A stretch of DNA of 64,000 nt from Carnegiea gigantea (taxonomy: Eukaryota; Streptophyta; Magnoliopsida; Caryophyllales; Cactaceae), in the NCBI GenBank assembly GCA_029747015.1, contig JAKOGI010000006.1:1284001-1348000 (forward strand), written 5' to 3'. The position numbers and the translations under genes were made by a program. Below are positions 50,001 to 62,323 of the stretch, piece after piece; the first letter of the stretch is position 1; the number at the start of each line of letters is the position of its first letter. The notes below the pieces were generated by a model, which did no database searches, had not been told where the DNA came from, and worked only from the letters and a program-made list of their open reading frames with translations.

Positions 50001-53000
50001 CTCTCTTCTGAAATGTCTCTATATTTGATTGCTGGATAGCTGCTTTAGGACTTAGAAAATAGAAGCGTAGCAGAAGAGCTGAAAATGCTGGAATTGGTGA
50101 TAGGGGGTGGATTTATGGCTGGGGTTGAATCAATTTAGTTATTTCAATCCCAACTGCACTAATGAAGTTGTCAGCTATGGATGACCACCCTTTCAAAGTG
50201 GACCTCTGCTCAATTTCCTGACATCTCCATGCCTTTGGGATGAATAAATGTACTTGCTAGTCATTACATGCTGTTGATTTACTTTTCTAGTCCCCTTAGC
50301 TTTGTTTTAGAAAATGAAAAAAAGCCAAATTCGTGAAACAACAGATGTACAAAATGGATCCGGCCATTCCTGCCCCAGTGGGGTCTGTAAATGTATAGTG
50401 CTATGCAGAAATGGCTAACTTGAGATAAATGAATCTTGCCGCCAGTTGGAGCAAGAACATGATTTATGATTCTTCTCTGGAAATCTGCTTCATCATTATG
50501 ATGATATATCAGCTACTTGATTATTCGCAGACTTCACATGGAAAATTCTTGTACAAGTCACTGGTAGCTAAGAGTTCGTTCCTGTACTGGCCTGCTGATG
50601 GGGCCTGGCAGAGCATAGGTCTGCTCTCGTCACACTTGATGAGCCACACCGGTATGGTCTTTATCAGCTTAGAACCGGTGTACAAATCGCTAGTAGCTAA
50701 GAGTTTATTGCAGTAATGGCATGCTGATGGGCCTGCTGCTGGGGTCTGGCAGAGCCCAGTCTGCTCAGCTTGTCACAGTTGATGAATCAGGCCGGTATGG
50801 TCTGTATCAGCTTAGAACCAGGTCAAGTCATTTAACTTGGCGGTCTTTTTGTTTTTCTTTGATTTATAAATTTTTTTAGGAAAGTTCAAATAGACCCTGG
50901 ACTAGGCTGGTTGAAGCCATGCATGTACCTGACTGAATCAGCCCAGTGACCAAACTGCACTAGATCATGTGTCGAATTGAGCTGAGTCAGTGACTTGCAT
51001 GGCTATCAACCTCGATTGGCTCGTTTGATTTGATTGGTGGGGTATACTGATGAATGGGATTGCCCTTCTGTTTGACTGGAGCATAGGTCACACTGGCTTG
51101 CTTTGGCCACCTCTTGTTGTTGCTCACAATGGACACAGGACACTGGGGATTTCTTGGGTCAGGAATTCAGGATTGCTGCTGTTGTTTCTTAAAATTTTGA
51201 CTTTTTTTATGTGGGTCTTAAAAGAGAATGGAAGTTGCACCTTGGTAGCTTTTTGGATGCGCCTGATAACTTTCAGTACGGAATCTGAAAGGCTTGTGAA
51301 GAGGGATAACCCATAAAATATCTGGAGGTAAAGCCTTGCAAAGAACACGGTATGATTATCATCTTTCTCTTAGCTGATGGAATTTGGACTCTTTGATTGA
51401 AGAATCTTCTTTCTCTGACAGTCCAGAGATTCCATACACTAAAATAATGCTCCCAGATGTGATAATTCAACGTCATTTTATCCTTTCAATTGGATTTCTG
51501 GTGGTGTGCGACCGTGTGTGCATGTGTGTGTTGGCTGAGTCTATGACCGCAGCCTGATCAAGTGCACCTTCTTATTCCTCAAACGTTTCTTTATGCTCTT
51601 AGTCTGCCTGCCTTTGCTAGGGGAATAATTTTGGTGGAATTAATTGTCCGTTGTTTTCGTGATTCAGCTAGTGTGTCAAAAACCAGGACTTTAAGTTGGT
51701 GGTGTTTTAATCCTGGAATTGGCATGGCAGACTTCTCCAGAAGGGGTGTTGGCTCTGTCATTTTAACATCTGGAACATTGTCTCCTATGGATTCTTTTGC
51801 ATATGAATTGAAGCTGTAAGTCTGGCGTCTCTTGTGTGTATTTCTGTAGTGAAATTTTAATAGGATTCTAACAAGACAGAAGAACTTCCTTTTTGCCATA
51901 ACAGGGAGTTCCCCGTACGGTTAGAGAACCCTCATGTTATATCATCAAATCAGATATGGGCTGGGGTGATACCAGAAGGTCCATCTGGTTATGTCTTCAA
52001 CTCATCTTACCAGAACCGTGATGTTCTAGAATACAAACGGGAGCTTGGAAATGCCATTGGTATGCTTATTATGAGCATTTCCTTTGCGGCTTATGTTGGT
52101 TTTAAGGGGTGTTCTGATGGTTATAAATGCAGTTTCTGAATGAATGGACCACTGTGGTTCACTTGGATCGACTTCAGTTTGTGAAGAATCAGAAAAGACT
52201 AATCCCTTGATGTCTTTATATCAATGTATTTGTAGATTTTTGTTTTTTAAAAGAGATGCGATGAGAGAAACAGTGCAGAAAGAACATTTAGAAAAGTGCA
52301 ACAGGATGGGGGAACCTATAAAATTTCTCGTTTTATACTTGAGCTGACTGCCTTTGAGCATGGCATGCTTGTGGAGCATACTGGTTCATAAGGATTTTGT
52401 CACTTTAGTTTCTTTTTTTTTTGGTTTCTCATTTATGTTTCCTATTAATTTATGCTGCAGTCAATTTTGCTCGTATTGTACCCGATGGACTCCTGGTGTT
52501 CTTCCCATCATACCATGTCATGGAACGATGCATTAGTTGCTGGAAGGACAATGTGAGAAATCAGATAATTTCTTCCTGAATTCTTGGTTTTTCAAATGAT
52601 CTTCTCACATTTTGCTGCATTTACCTTTAGTCTCATGGAAACTTGGCCAATCAAAGAACAATATGGGAAAGAATATGCAGATTTAAGCGACCTGTCATAG
52701 AACCTAAACAATCTTCATTATTTGCTTCATCAATTGAGGTAATTCTAACTGCTCAGCATTAAGGCTTCCTTGTTTATCCATCTTGTCTGTTGAAGCCTGA
52801 TGCCAATAGTTAATTTGCAGGACTTCAGGTCTAAGCTAAATGACCGCTCTGCATCTGGAGCAGTATTTTTTGCTGTTTGTCGTGGCAAGGTACCAAAATT
52901 TGAAAACATACGTGTTCCAGGATTCAATAACATGTATATGACTTTATTTTGGAATATGATTGCAAGCATGGATATCTGTCAGATCTGGAATCTCAATATA

Positions 53001-56000
53001 ACCTGGCAATTTTTTTTTTCCCCCTCAGTCAGTTAATTTACTTGTTGTCTCAATCTCTGTTGTTGACTGACTGCAATAATGGTAGTGCTGGTTGTTACTT
53101 ACGGATATAATAAATATGTTATATGTTTCTGATGGCTGCGAATCACTAGAAAAAGGGGAAAAGGCCATAATTCGAGAACACTGTTATACAGATGGAGATG
53201 TCAGAGAAAGATGCCACTGCATCCAGTATTCACGCTTTTGACTGTCTGAAAAGGGTCCCTATAAGATTATCTTATTTCTTAGGTTATATTGAGATTCCAG
53301 ATCTGACATGTCAGATTAATTTCATGCTTAAAGAAGTGCCGAAGCCCTATACTCTATGCTCTTCTTCCCCTTTTTTCTCAGCAACCTTTCTTTTTTGGCG
53401 GTTATTCCAACAATTACTCACACTAATACTTTTCTTATAGGTTTTTTTAACAAGATTTTTCTGTTAATTTTGCTGTCAAACAACAAATGTAGTTCTTATG
53501 TTTTTTAGGAATATTATCTTGTCAGTCAAATACCCTTTATTATCAAAAATTAAAATTTCTAATTGCGTCTTCTGTCCTTGATCCTGCATAATGACCATTT
53601 GCATAATTTTGTGAAATGTAATTATAAGAATAGTACATCTACAGTCTCTTCAATGATAAATACAAGAGAAACTTTTGCTACATGCTTCAGCTGCTATACT
53701 ATTTTAATGATTTGCATGAAGCCAGCATAGCCTACATGAAGATCCTCTGTTAGAAAATATGCGGTTCATAAAGATAAGGTATGAACTAATGAAGGCCATT
53801 AATTAATAAACTTCAAATGTCATCCCAAACTACAAACTTCTCCACTTTTATTTTCTTGTTTGGTAAATAACTGTGAGCAATTCCATTCGGATTCCTTGTG
53901 ACATGAACTGACACGGCATTTGCCAGAAAAATTAACACTTCAGAAAAAAGAAAAACCCAGACAATGCCACAATCCTTCCCGCTGCATCGGGTTAAAAAAA
54001 CTAGTTCTCAATCAAATGCTGTCCACAGTCCACTAGAATAGGCTTTCCTGGTGTTTATGTCAATAGATACCATCAGGTTCATCACTGTCAAATAGCTCTT
54101 TGACCATCTGGTCTAATTGGCAGTGTTGAATTGATTCTAGTCAATACCGCTGGCTGCTATGTCGCATTATTTATTTTACAATCTAGATTACAGTGCCGTT
54201 ATTTTTGGATCCCATGCTTTGCATATGTGGCTGTTATCTTTTTGTTGATAGTTGTGGTGGTGTTGTATATTTAAGAATCTACTCATGAGTTAAACATTGA
54301 GTTCCAGGTTAGTGAAGGATTGGATTTTGCTGACCAATTTGGGAGGGCTGTGATCGTTACTGGGTTGCCATTTGCGACACTGACAGATCCTAAGGTTCTA
54401 CATCTCTCTGTCTTTCTCTCTCATCCCCTCCAGATCTTAGGTTCAATTTTGCTGACCAATGAGGGAAGGCTTAGAGGTGCCTCATATTGGTTATGGAGCG
54501 TGCTTTGACATGTATTCATGTCTAGTGGTACAGTATTCCAGTCTATGTGATCTGATTGCTTATAGCAGTATTTATGCCTTTTAGCGTTTTCTAATAGTAG
54601 TAGCTATGTGTGTATTTTGTGTCTGATGTTATCTCCTTTTTTAGCTGCTTCTGAGTTTTACCAAATGTCTCTAACTGAAAGTCTTTTTTTTTTCAAAAAT
54701 ATTTTTCTGGGTCTCTTATAAGTAGTTGTTTGGCTTGTAGGGTGTAAGGCTGCAATGCTATGTCTAGATCTCCCTGGCAGTTGCTTTTGCGGTATCCACT
54801 TTGGGTGTTGTGTTACAGGGCTACCTTATGCAGTAAAAGTGAAATATCTTCCACAATATACCTTGCTGAACTAGAGAATTCCCCATGGAATTTCTGTGAC
54901 GATTTTTCTTTCTTGTTTGCGAAAACAAAAACAAAATTTGAGAACTGGGGGCAGTGGTAGTGCCATACTGGTGGATTTGCTGTTCAGGGTGTTTTTCTTC
55001 CTTTTTTCCCCTTCTCTTTTTTGGGTGGCTAGCCAACAAGGTCAGAAGTATGGATGTCTTGACTATGGACACATTTTCATTTCTTCATTCATACTGCATG
55101 GGGTGTAGTCACGTCATGTTTCTGTTTGGGAATACATTGTAGGTTTTGCACTTGCTAGTTTTAGCTTTGAAGTTACAATGGTGTGAGAAACATGAGTGCA
55201 AATTTTCCTTTTCCTTGTTACACCTCTTTTGGTTCCTTTTTTTGCATGATGCATTTGGTCTCGTTGTACCAGTTTAGAATTTAAGATATTCTAAATGAAT
55301 TGATTTCTTTTAAATTTAAGTGTCATCAGCTCAATAGTCTAATGCAACATGTTTCTGCTGTCATCAGTCCATTTGCCAAAACCTTCGATTTCAAGATGAG
55401 ATACTAAGGTCATAGCAGAGTCAAGGGAGAATGTTTTAACAAAGAATGCAGTATACCATCCTACCTAATTTTGATTTGTATATTAGCAATTCACCCCCTC
55501 TCAGATTGTGGAATTGGGTTTATTCCGTTAATCTGCTTTGTGAATTCTTGTTCTCTTTGGTTGTAATTGATGGTACCTTCTTAGTTTCACCTGTACAATA
55601 GAAAAGGACGTGACTCCCTTTTTTCTTTTCTTTGTTTCTGGTCTGATTCATGAATGAATGAAGCATTCACATGTTTAAATAGCAAATTGATATGGTAGAA
55701 CTTAAGTTTAAGCACACATGCTCAATTGTGAATAAAAGATTCTTTGGGATTCATTATCTCTTGTGTTTCTTTTTTATCATTTTCTTAATTTTTTTTGGAT
55801 GATGCTTCATTATTCCTTGCTTTGGTCATTCTTAAGTCAATCATAGGCTGGTAGTTTAGGATGTTGTACTTTTGATGGTTACTTTGTCTAAGAGTCTGGA
55901 GGTGAGTTTCCAATGCCTTGATCGTATTTTGAATGTGGTATCAAATTGCAATTAGGCTGTAGGTTGACATCTTTGTAATGATTCTGTGATTTCCAATTAT

Positions 56001-59000
56001 GCATGGTAAACTGTTAGTTCATGTTTCTATTAATAATATTATAAGCTATTACTTTTGTGTTACTACAGCATATTATTATGTATTCGTGTTTTATCTTACA
56101 ATCCTTACACCGACATGATTAACTGCAGGTCCGTCTCAAACGTGAATATTTGGATGAACAGGCACGAAGTGAAACTAAATGTCATAAGGTATATGGATGC
56201 AAGTGGGTTTAGACCACTCTTGAAAATGATTTGACTCTTGTTAACTAGAGATCTTGTAGCCTTTGACAGGATCAGAATGGTATGATCAACTAGCTTCTCG
56301 AGCTGTCAATCAGGCTGTTGGACGTGTCATCCGTCATCGCCATGATTATGGAGCAATAATATTCTGTGATGAAAGGTTCTCTTAAACATCCATTTCCAAT
56401 GAATTGTTTTCATTGTTTTGAGTTCTGATGGTTGCTTTCTGCAATATCAATGTCATACTTTTCATCTTTCTTATTATCCTGAATTTATTGAATTTCTTTA
56501 AAGTGGCACCAATGCTGCATAACCAGTCATTTGTTCAATAAAGCAACAAAAAACTCTTGAAATGAGCAGAACGAAATGATTGTCAGTTGGGAAGCTAAAA
56601 CGTGTAAAGACTTTAATAGTTATCATGGATCAGAATGAAATGACCAGAAGCCTGATATTTAATTTAATATCCATTATCATTGCTCTTGGGAAGCTGTTGA
56701 AATTTTGTGCGGTCCTAACTCTCCGGATAGCATATGCGGATATACTGTAGCCGCTGGTGAGTCTCTTCTGGTTATTCTGATCCTGCTTTTCGCAAATCTG
56801 GCTAGCTGTCCAGTTTCGTTTTATTAGACTAACTCTTTCTCCAGATTTGAACAAGTGGATATCCTGGCACAGCAGACCATACGAAATTATGTCGCAGAAG
56901 TTACACTAAAATAAATGATGACCATCTTCTGGATTGTTGGTGTGCAGCTCACTCTGATCAGACATAGGATTTCCATCTCTCAGGGGCTCAATTCTTCTAA
57001 GAAACTACCTATGATAAGCAGCTCATCTTAAAATGAAACCATGTAAATCTCTTGGTCTTGGCATATTCTTCTGAACCGTAGCCGACTGAGCAATTTACTT
57101 ACTGTCTGGAAAGCAAACCCAAGAAACTTGTAATCACTAGGATTCTAGAGGGAGAAGGCTGTAAAAGAAAACTGCATCGGCACAAGAGCTAGCAAGACAA
57201 TATATCACACATCCTTCTTCCTAAGCAAGTAGTGTATTCCGAAACCAAGATTCATTTATATTAGAGTATTTTAAAATCCAGTAGGGACAAGCTTTGTCAT
57301 GGTGGGATTTGAAGCTCCTGTTTTCTTTTTCTTTGTGTTCTTTCTGTACATCAGTGTTGTGACCTCTGAGACAAGAACATACTCTGCTAGTCTGCTTCAT
57401 GAAGGAACTGAAAGAATAATCACGCTTTTGTGAAGAAAATTGTTCTCTATTTTTCCACCTGCCGATGTGTTCATTTTTCCTTTTTATTTTCTTTTTGGTT
57501 AGTGTCCAGGACTAGAATATCTTTTTCGCAATTTAGTAAGTTATATTTACTTTGGGTTCGAGTTAGTGTCCTACCAGAACCTAGCAAATTTTCTTACAAC
57601 TTTGAAGAACACCTTCAGATTACTGCAGGATTACTTGGTTCGAGTTCTTGCTACATGGAGTAAATCAGACTCAGATCTGCTATTAGTAGCCTTTATTAGA
57701 GATTCATTCGTGCAATTCATGTTTTTATATTGGATTTGAGTTACAAGAACTAACGATTTAGTTTGACCACTATGAACAATTGAAATTTAAAAGCTTTAAA
57801 ACATTGCCATTCATGATTCAGCTGAACTCCTCAGATACCTTGCTTTTCTTGGCACATATGTAGCTTAGAAAGTTCTGCTTGATTCATGATTTTTCTCCCC
57901 TCTAGTTGTTCCATAGTGTTTTTGGATTCTATAATACATGTTTTCTTGTTTAATTGTTCGTTTTTCCTGAACAGGTTTGCCACTTCACATCGTCAGGCCC
58001 AGGTATCAAGTTGGATACAGCCTCACATTAAGGTGCTTATTTGTGATTATTTAATGTTAAGAGTAACAAATTCAATATTTTTCCTTGGTCAACCATTCCT
58101 GTCATTTTTATATGCTCTTTCTGGACTGTCTGAAATTTCAAATTTGGTTCTTGCAGTGTCATTTCAAATTTGGGGATGTTGTTTACTCCTTGACTCGTTT
58201 CTTCCGAGATGGAGATCATGGTCTTCTGAAGACAGAGCCATTGGGAATCGTAAACAATGGTGAAGTATATCCTGCTATTGGATGTGTCATGTGTATGCTT
58301 CTTGTCCTGAATGTAACTGTGCTATTTAAACATGTCTCAGTCCATTGGAGATGCTTGCATAGGATGCTTGAATTAGCATTACTCCCTTTATGTCACTGTG
58401 AAATGTGAATCGTTTATATAGTTTGTTCTCACTATTATGAATATCCTGGATGATTATCTTGTTTTTAAGAATGGTTTTTGTTGCACCTTCCTCATCTTCC
58501 ATCAATAATTCTGGGTTTGATAAAGGCTAGTCAACACCCCAGCCGGGAGCATAGCAATCTGGACAAGGCATGGTATTAAGTTGTAAATGAATCCTGAATG
58601 TACTCCAGTATCTTGGTAGCGGTTTGTAATACAAAAGGAGTTAGAACTTAAAATGAGATCTAAAATATGATCCAAGAACATTAATGTATCATGTCATCAC
58701 TAAGATTGATTCCCTCTTACCCACCCCTGACCTTCCCAAAATCCACGTAGCTTTGCCATACCTGAACACCAGTGCTGCACCACTGTGCTCACTGGTGGCC
58801 CGTGGCCGGTGAACCCGAGCCAGATTTCATCGCCCAACACTGAGCGTCTGGTGGGCTGGGTTTCGCTGACGACTAAATAGGCATAACCCACCATGCTTGC
58901 CCCGAAAATAAAGCTCTCCCAGTGGTGGGCTTCACTATGCTCTTGTTTCTTCTGCTTCCTTGGGTTTTTAGTTGGAGAATTGAAGCTTAGCAAATGGAAT

Positions 59001-62000
59001 TATGAAATCTTGCTAGGGCTGTGAAGGGAAGTGTGAGGGTGGAGAACTGGAATTGAGTTCTGGGCCTAACAGTGGCCATCACGGCTCGCTGTTATGCCCA
59101 GACACATAATGGTCAGCGACCTAGGCAGCACACAACTGTGGGTGTCTGGATTTTTTTTTTTTTTTGGGGGGGGGGGACGTGAAGGGGTTATGGATCAGTG
59201 ATGTGGCACAATTGTTGTTGGACTAGAAATCAATGGCTAAGGTCCATAGTTCTTAGTTCTCACTAGATACATTCTCTAGATGTGGATGTGCATGTGTGTG
59301 CGTGTGTACTCAAGGATAAAAATGAACTAGAAGGTCCACAATAGGAAAATTAAACATACACAAAAGAAAACTAAATGAAGCACAAGGAATTTAAAAAAAA
59401 TAAAATAATCATGTAGGAATTAACCATGGAATAGTTCTTCGAAACCTCAATCATGGCAGATATTGCTTTCCTGTTGGGAAATATTTCTACTTCATTAGCT
59501 GTCCCTATCCTAGGAATAAACTATGAAGACCCAGTTATCTAACAGCCTGGTACTTGGAAGATGTATTATGAAGCAGCTTCAGTAATAAGTAATTCAATCA
59601 AAATCTGATTATCGTGATCACATTTGTGCGAGGAAATTGGAAAAAAGCCGAATGCCTTTTGTGAGCGTGGTTGAAACTTCTGATTGCGTTTCATATGATA
59701 TAGTTTCAGAGAAGTGTTTGCTGGCTGTTAAAATATAGTAGATAAGTTTTAGTGATAAAATTTGTTGCATTTATGCATCGTCCTGGATTATTGGTGCTAT
59801 GTGGCCTTCTAGACATGCTGGCTGACAGCTGAAATTTTTCTGTAGGAAACGCCTGTGAAGAAAAGGCTGCCCAACCTATGGAGCCTTGCTATTTGGAAAA
59901 GAAATTTAATCCTGTGGTAAAATCACATTCTACATCTTAAAAGAGAAAATTAGCCCCCTTCTGCTAACAAATCACCTTCATTCTCTTGATGTTCTTCTGG
60001 CAGGTTGTGGATGATGACTGTCGTATAGTGTCATCATATGCTGAAACTAATATTGGTAAGGGTACCAATTACAGCCTTTTAGAGGAAATTATCCCCGCTA
60101 ATAGATCATCCTTGACACCTCGAAAGCAAATTCTCTCTGTTCCCCTTAAGCAAGCAAGTCACTTAGGTGGGAAGCAGAGCAAGCTGTTCCTTTCTAGGAC
60201 TACTTGCAGCCGTAAGGCCTCTGAAATAGTGGATTTGACCAGCAATGCTCAAGATTGTAATGCAGAGGAAAAACTGACCGTATATTGCTCTTCTAAGAGG
60301 CAAAAAATCTTTGAAATAGAGGCTGGTACAGGGCATGAAAAGGTTTCCAGTGAGATGGCATCTGATACTGTGGAAGCAAGGTTGAGTGCTTCTGTAGCTG
60401 CTGATATTATAAAACAAGACAAATGTAAAGTTAGTTCAGCCAGAAAAGAGAAGGATATTGTTGTTAGTTCTTCAACAGAGTTTGGTAGTAATGGGGCTGC
60501 ACAAGCAGGGGTTCCAAACCGGGCAAACCAGGGTATGCTATCTGCATCTTGTCAGGATGCAGAAGTTAAAGGAACTAATTTTCTAATTCAGGTATTTTGT
60601 TTTTGTCTATGGATATTTATGGATGTCTATAAACTATCTGCTAGATATATGAAATGTCGAGTCATCATTGGGTTAACACCCTGTGGAATCAAAAGCATTG
60701 CTGACATGTGACTTCTATGTACACTGTGATGATAATCAGATATAAGCTACAACAAAGCAAACATGGACAATAGATTTTTAAAGAATCCCTTGAGGCCTGT
60801 TTGTACAATATGCTAGTGCAGCATACAAAAATTTTGTCAGATGTTAGAAAATGTTTATGATCTGTTTGTTTAAATTTACAAATGGGAGATGCTGTAGTAG
60901 TTTAAATGGACAACACATTCTTCCGTTGCTTTTCAGCTTTAATGGACTTAATAATTGATTGCAAATTGTGAAGGCGGGACTAGTGCGTTACATTCATTCT
61001 AGACACTAAAGTTTGATGTTGTCTTTCTTATGGTGAAATCTACAGCATGAGGTCTCCACTCTCCACTTGGGTCTTATTGTAGAGTTTTATCTATTTTTAA
61101 CTTCTGAGTCAGCTAGCTGAAACAGGCATGGTGTAGGTGCTTCTGAAATCATGGTTTCAGTCAAATTTTGATGGCCTAAATCGACACAATATCTGCAGAA
61201 TGGCTAGGGATAACTTTCTACATGTTCTGTACAATGCTGCTTTAGCATTACCTTTGAGGAGTTGAGGACTATCTGTAATTTGTGGAGACACACCCCCCCC
61301 CCCCAAAAAAAAAAAAAAAAAAAGGGAAGGAAAAAGAAAAACAATTTCTAATAGCAGTTGGAAACATTGGCCTTCTAAGAGTTGAGATGAATGAAGTTCA
61401 CTTCTTGCAGGTTCAACAGAAGCTTACTGAATCAGAATATACAGAATTTGTTGGCTATATGAAGGCACTAAAGTCTAAAGCAATGAAGATAGGAGCTGTT
61501 TTGCAATCTATTGTAAAACTTTTTTCTGGGCAAGAGAGGCTTCCCCTCCTTACTAGGTACTGCTTCACAGCCTAGCATTCATCTCTTTAAGTATCATGGA
61601 ATTTAATTCAGTTGTCTCTAACATGGTGGCTCCTTTGAGTTCAGCGTTCTAATATATACTCTTTGTTCTGTTAACTCCTCGCACACTGCCTCGTGGCATG
61701 CGCAATATCTGTGTTGTATCCTTCAATATCCATATCCTGGAAAAGGCAGGATCTTATTTTGTGTCTCAACTAACTCGTGGCTTTCAAGCTGGATAACATG
61801 AGTTCCATTGATATAAAATTGATCTTACTTTGGATGTCAATGAATGACTGTGAGATCTTGTGGTTACGTATCTACGTTTTTATTGTCTGAACCAAAAAGC
61901 CTAGGTGTCACATGATTCTTCTACTGATGTCATTGTTTTTGCTATAGCCGTTAAGGATTTGAAGACAATGAGGCATCTCACATCTGCTATGATTCTCTTA

Positions 62001-62323
62001 AAAGCAGATTGTATAATAGTATAAATTACGTGTTTAATGGAAAAGAATGCAAGAATTGGCATGACCAATTTACTATAGTTCTGCTTGCTGTTGGCACTGT
62101 GATTTATTTTTCATGGTACTTCGCTAGTTTCTTTTCCATAGCATTCCTTCATGGTTTCCAGCATCCTGGTAAAATGTAATGAATCATCCCTTTAATTGTT
62201 TCACGTCGAAGCTTTCAGTGATACTTTCCTGCTATTGACAGATTCAAGCACTACGTCCCTCAAAAGTATCATTCCTTGTATGAGCAATACTGTACATCAA
62301 GTGCTGGGGCAGCTGGCTCTTAA
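44069..62323 (+). CDS. RTEL1: Regulator of telomere elongation helicase 1 (RTEL1), XPD-family Fe-S helicase
   Basis: 23 exons: 44069-44170, 45018-45250, 45972-46120, 47354-47435, 47711-47858, 48537-48699, 48864-49040, 49216-49334, 49434-49473, 51668-51815, 51905-52059, 52461-52552, 52631-52738, 52821-52889, 54308-54394, 56129-56188, 56260-56375, 57975-58032, 58157-58259, 59846-59916, 60004-60591, 61411-61556 and 62242-62323. All phases agree and give 1031 residues (Arabidopsis about 1040). Seen: Walker [10 protein letters not shown] (41-49), motif Ia YTSRTHSQL, four Fe-S cysteines (C142, C154, C187, C190), DEAH (233-236), SGTLSP, SEGLDF, and motif [16 protein letters not shown] (662-675). A C-terminal harmonin-like helical region lies near 957-1018. 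RTEL1 unwinds D-loops and G-quadruplex or T-loop structures, limiting recombination and protecting telomeres. Exon 17 is read from 56260 ([10 protein letters not shown]), the only in-phase acceptor matching the family. The gene looks intact. Confidence 0.96.
50551..50820. repeat. Imperfect tandem duplication in an RTEL1 intron, about 129-bp unit
   Basis: Unit 1 (50551-50679) starts GTACAAGTCACTGGTAGCTA and unit 2 (50680 to about 50820) starts GTACAAATCGCTAGTAGCTA. Both run through GCATGCTGATGG- or CCTGCTGATGG-like words, CTGGCAGAGC, a GTCACA block and CCGGTATGGTCT, and end at ATCAGCTTAGAACC. Unit 2 has a short extra GGGCCTGCTGCT segment. It lies in the 2.2-kb intron 49474-51667; the rest of that intron shows no gene. 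Confidence 0.85.

Noticed and set aside
56276..56375. Alternative RTEL1 exon-17 acceptor at TTTGACAG before GATCAGAA
   Set aside because: It would put the conserved motif VI segment out of phase with the upstream exon. The acceptor before 56260 keeps phase and restores the family-like LTGSEWY segment.
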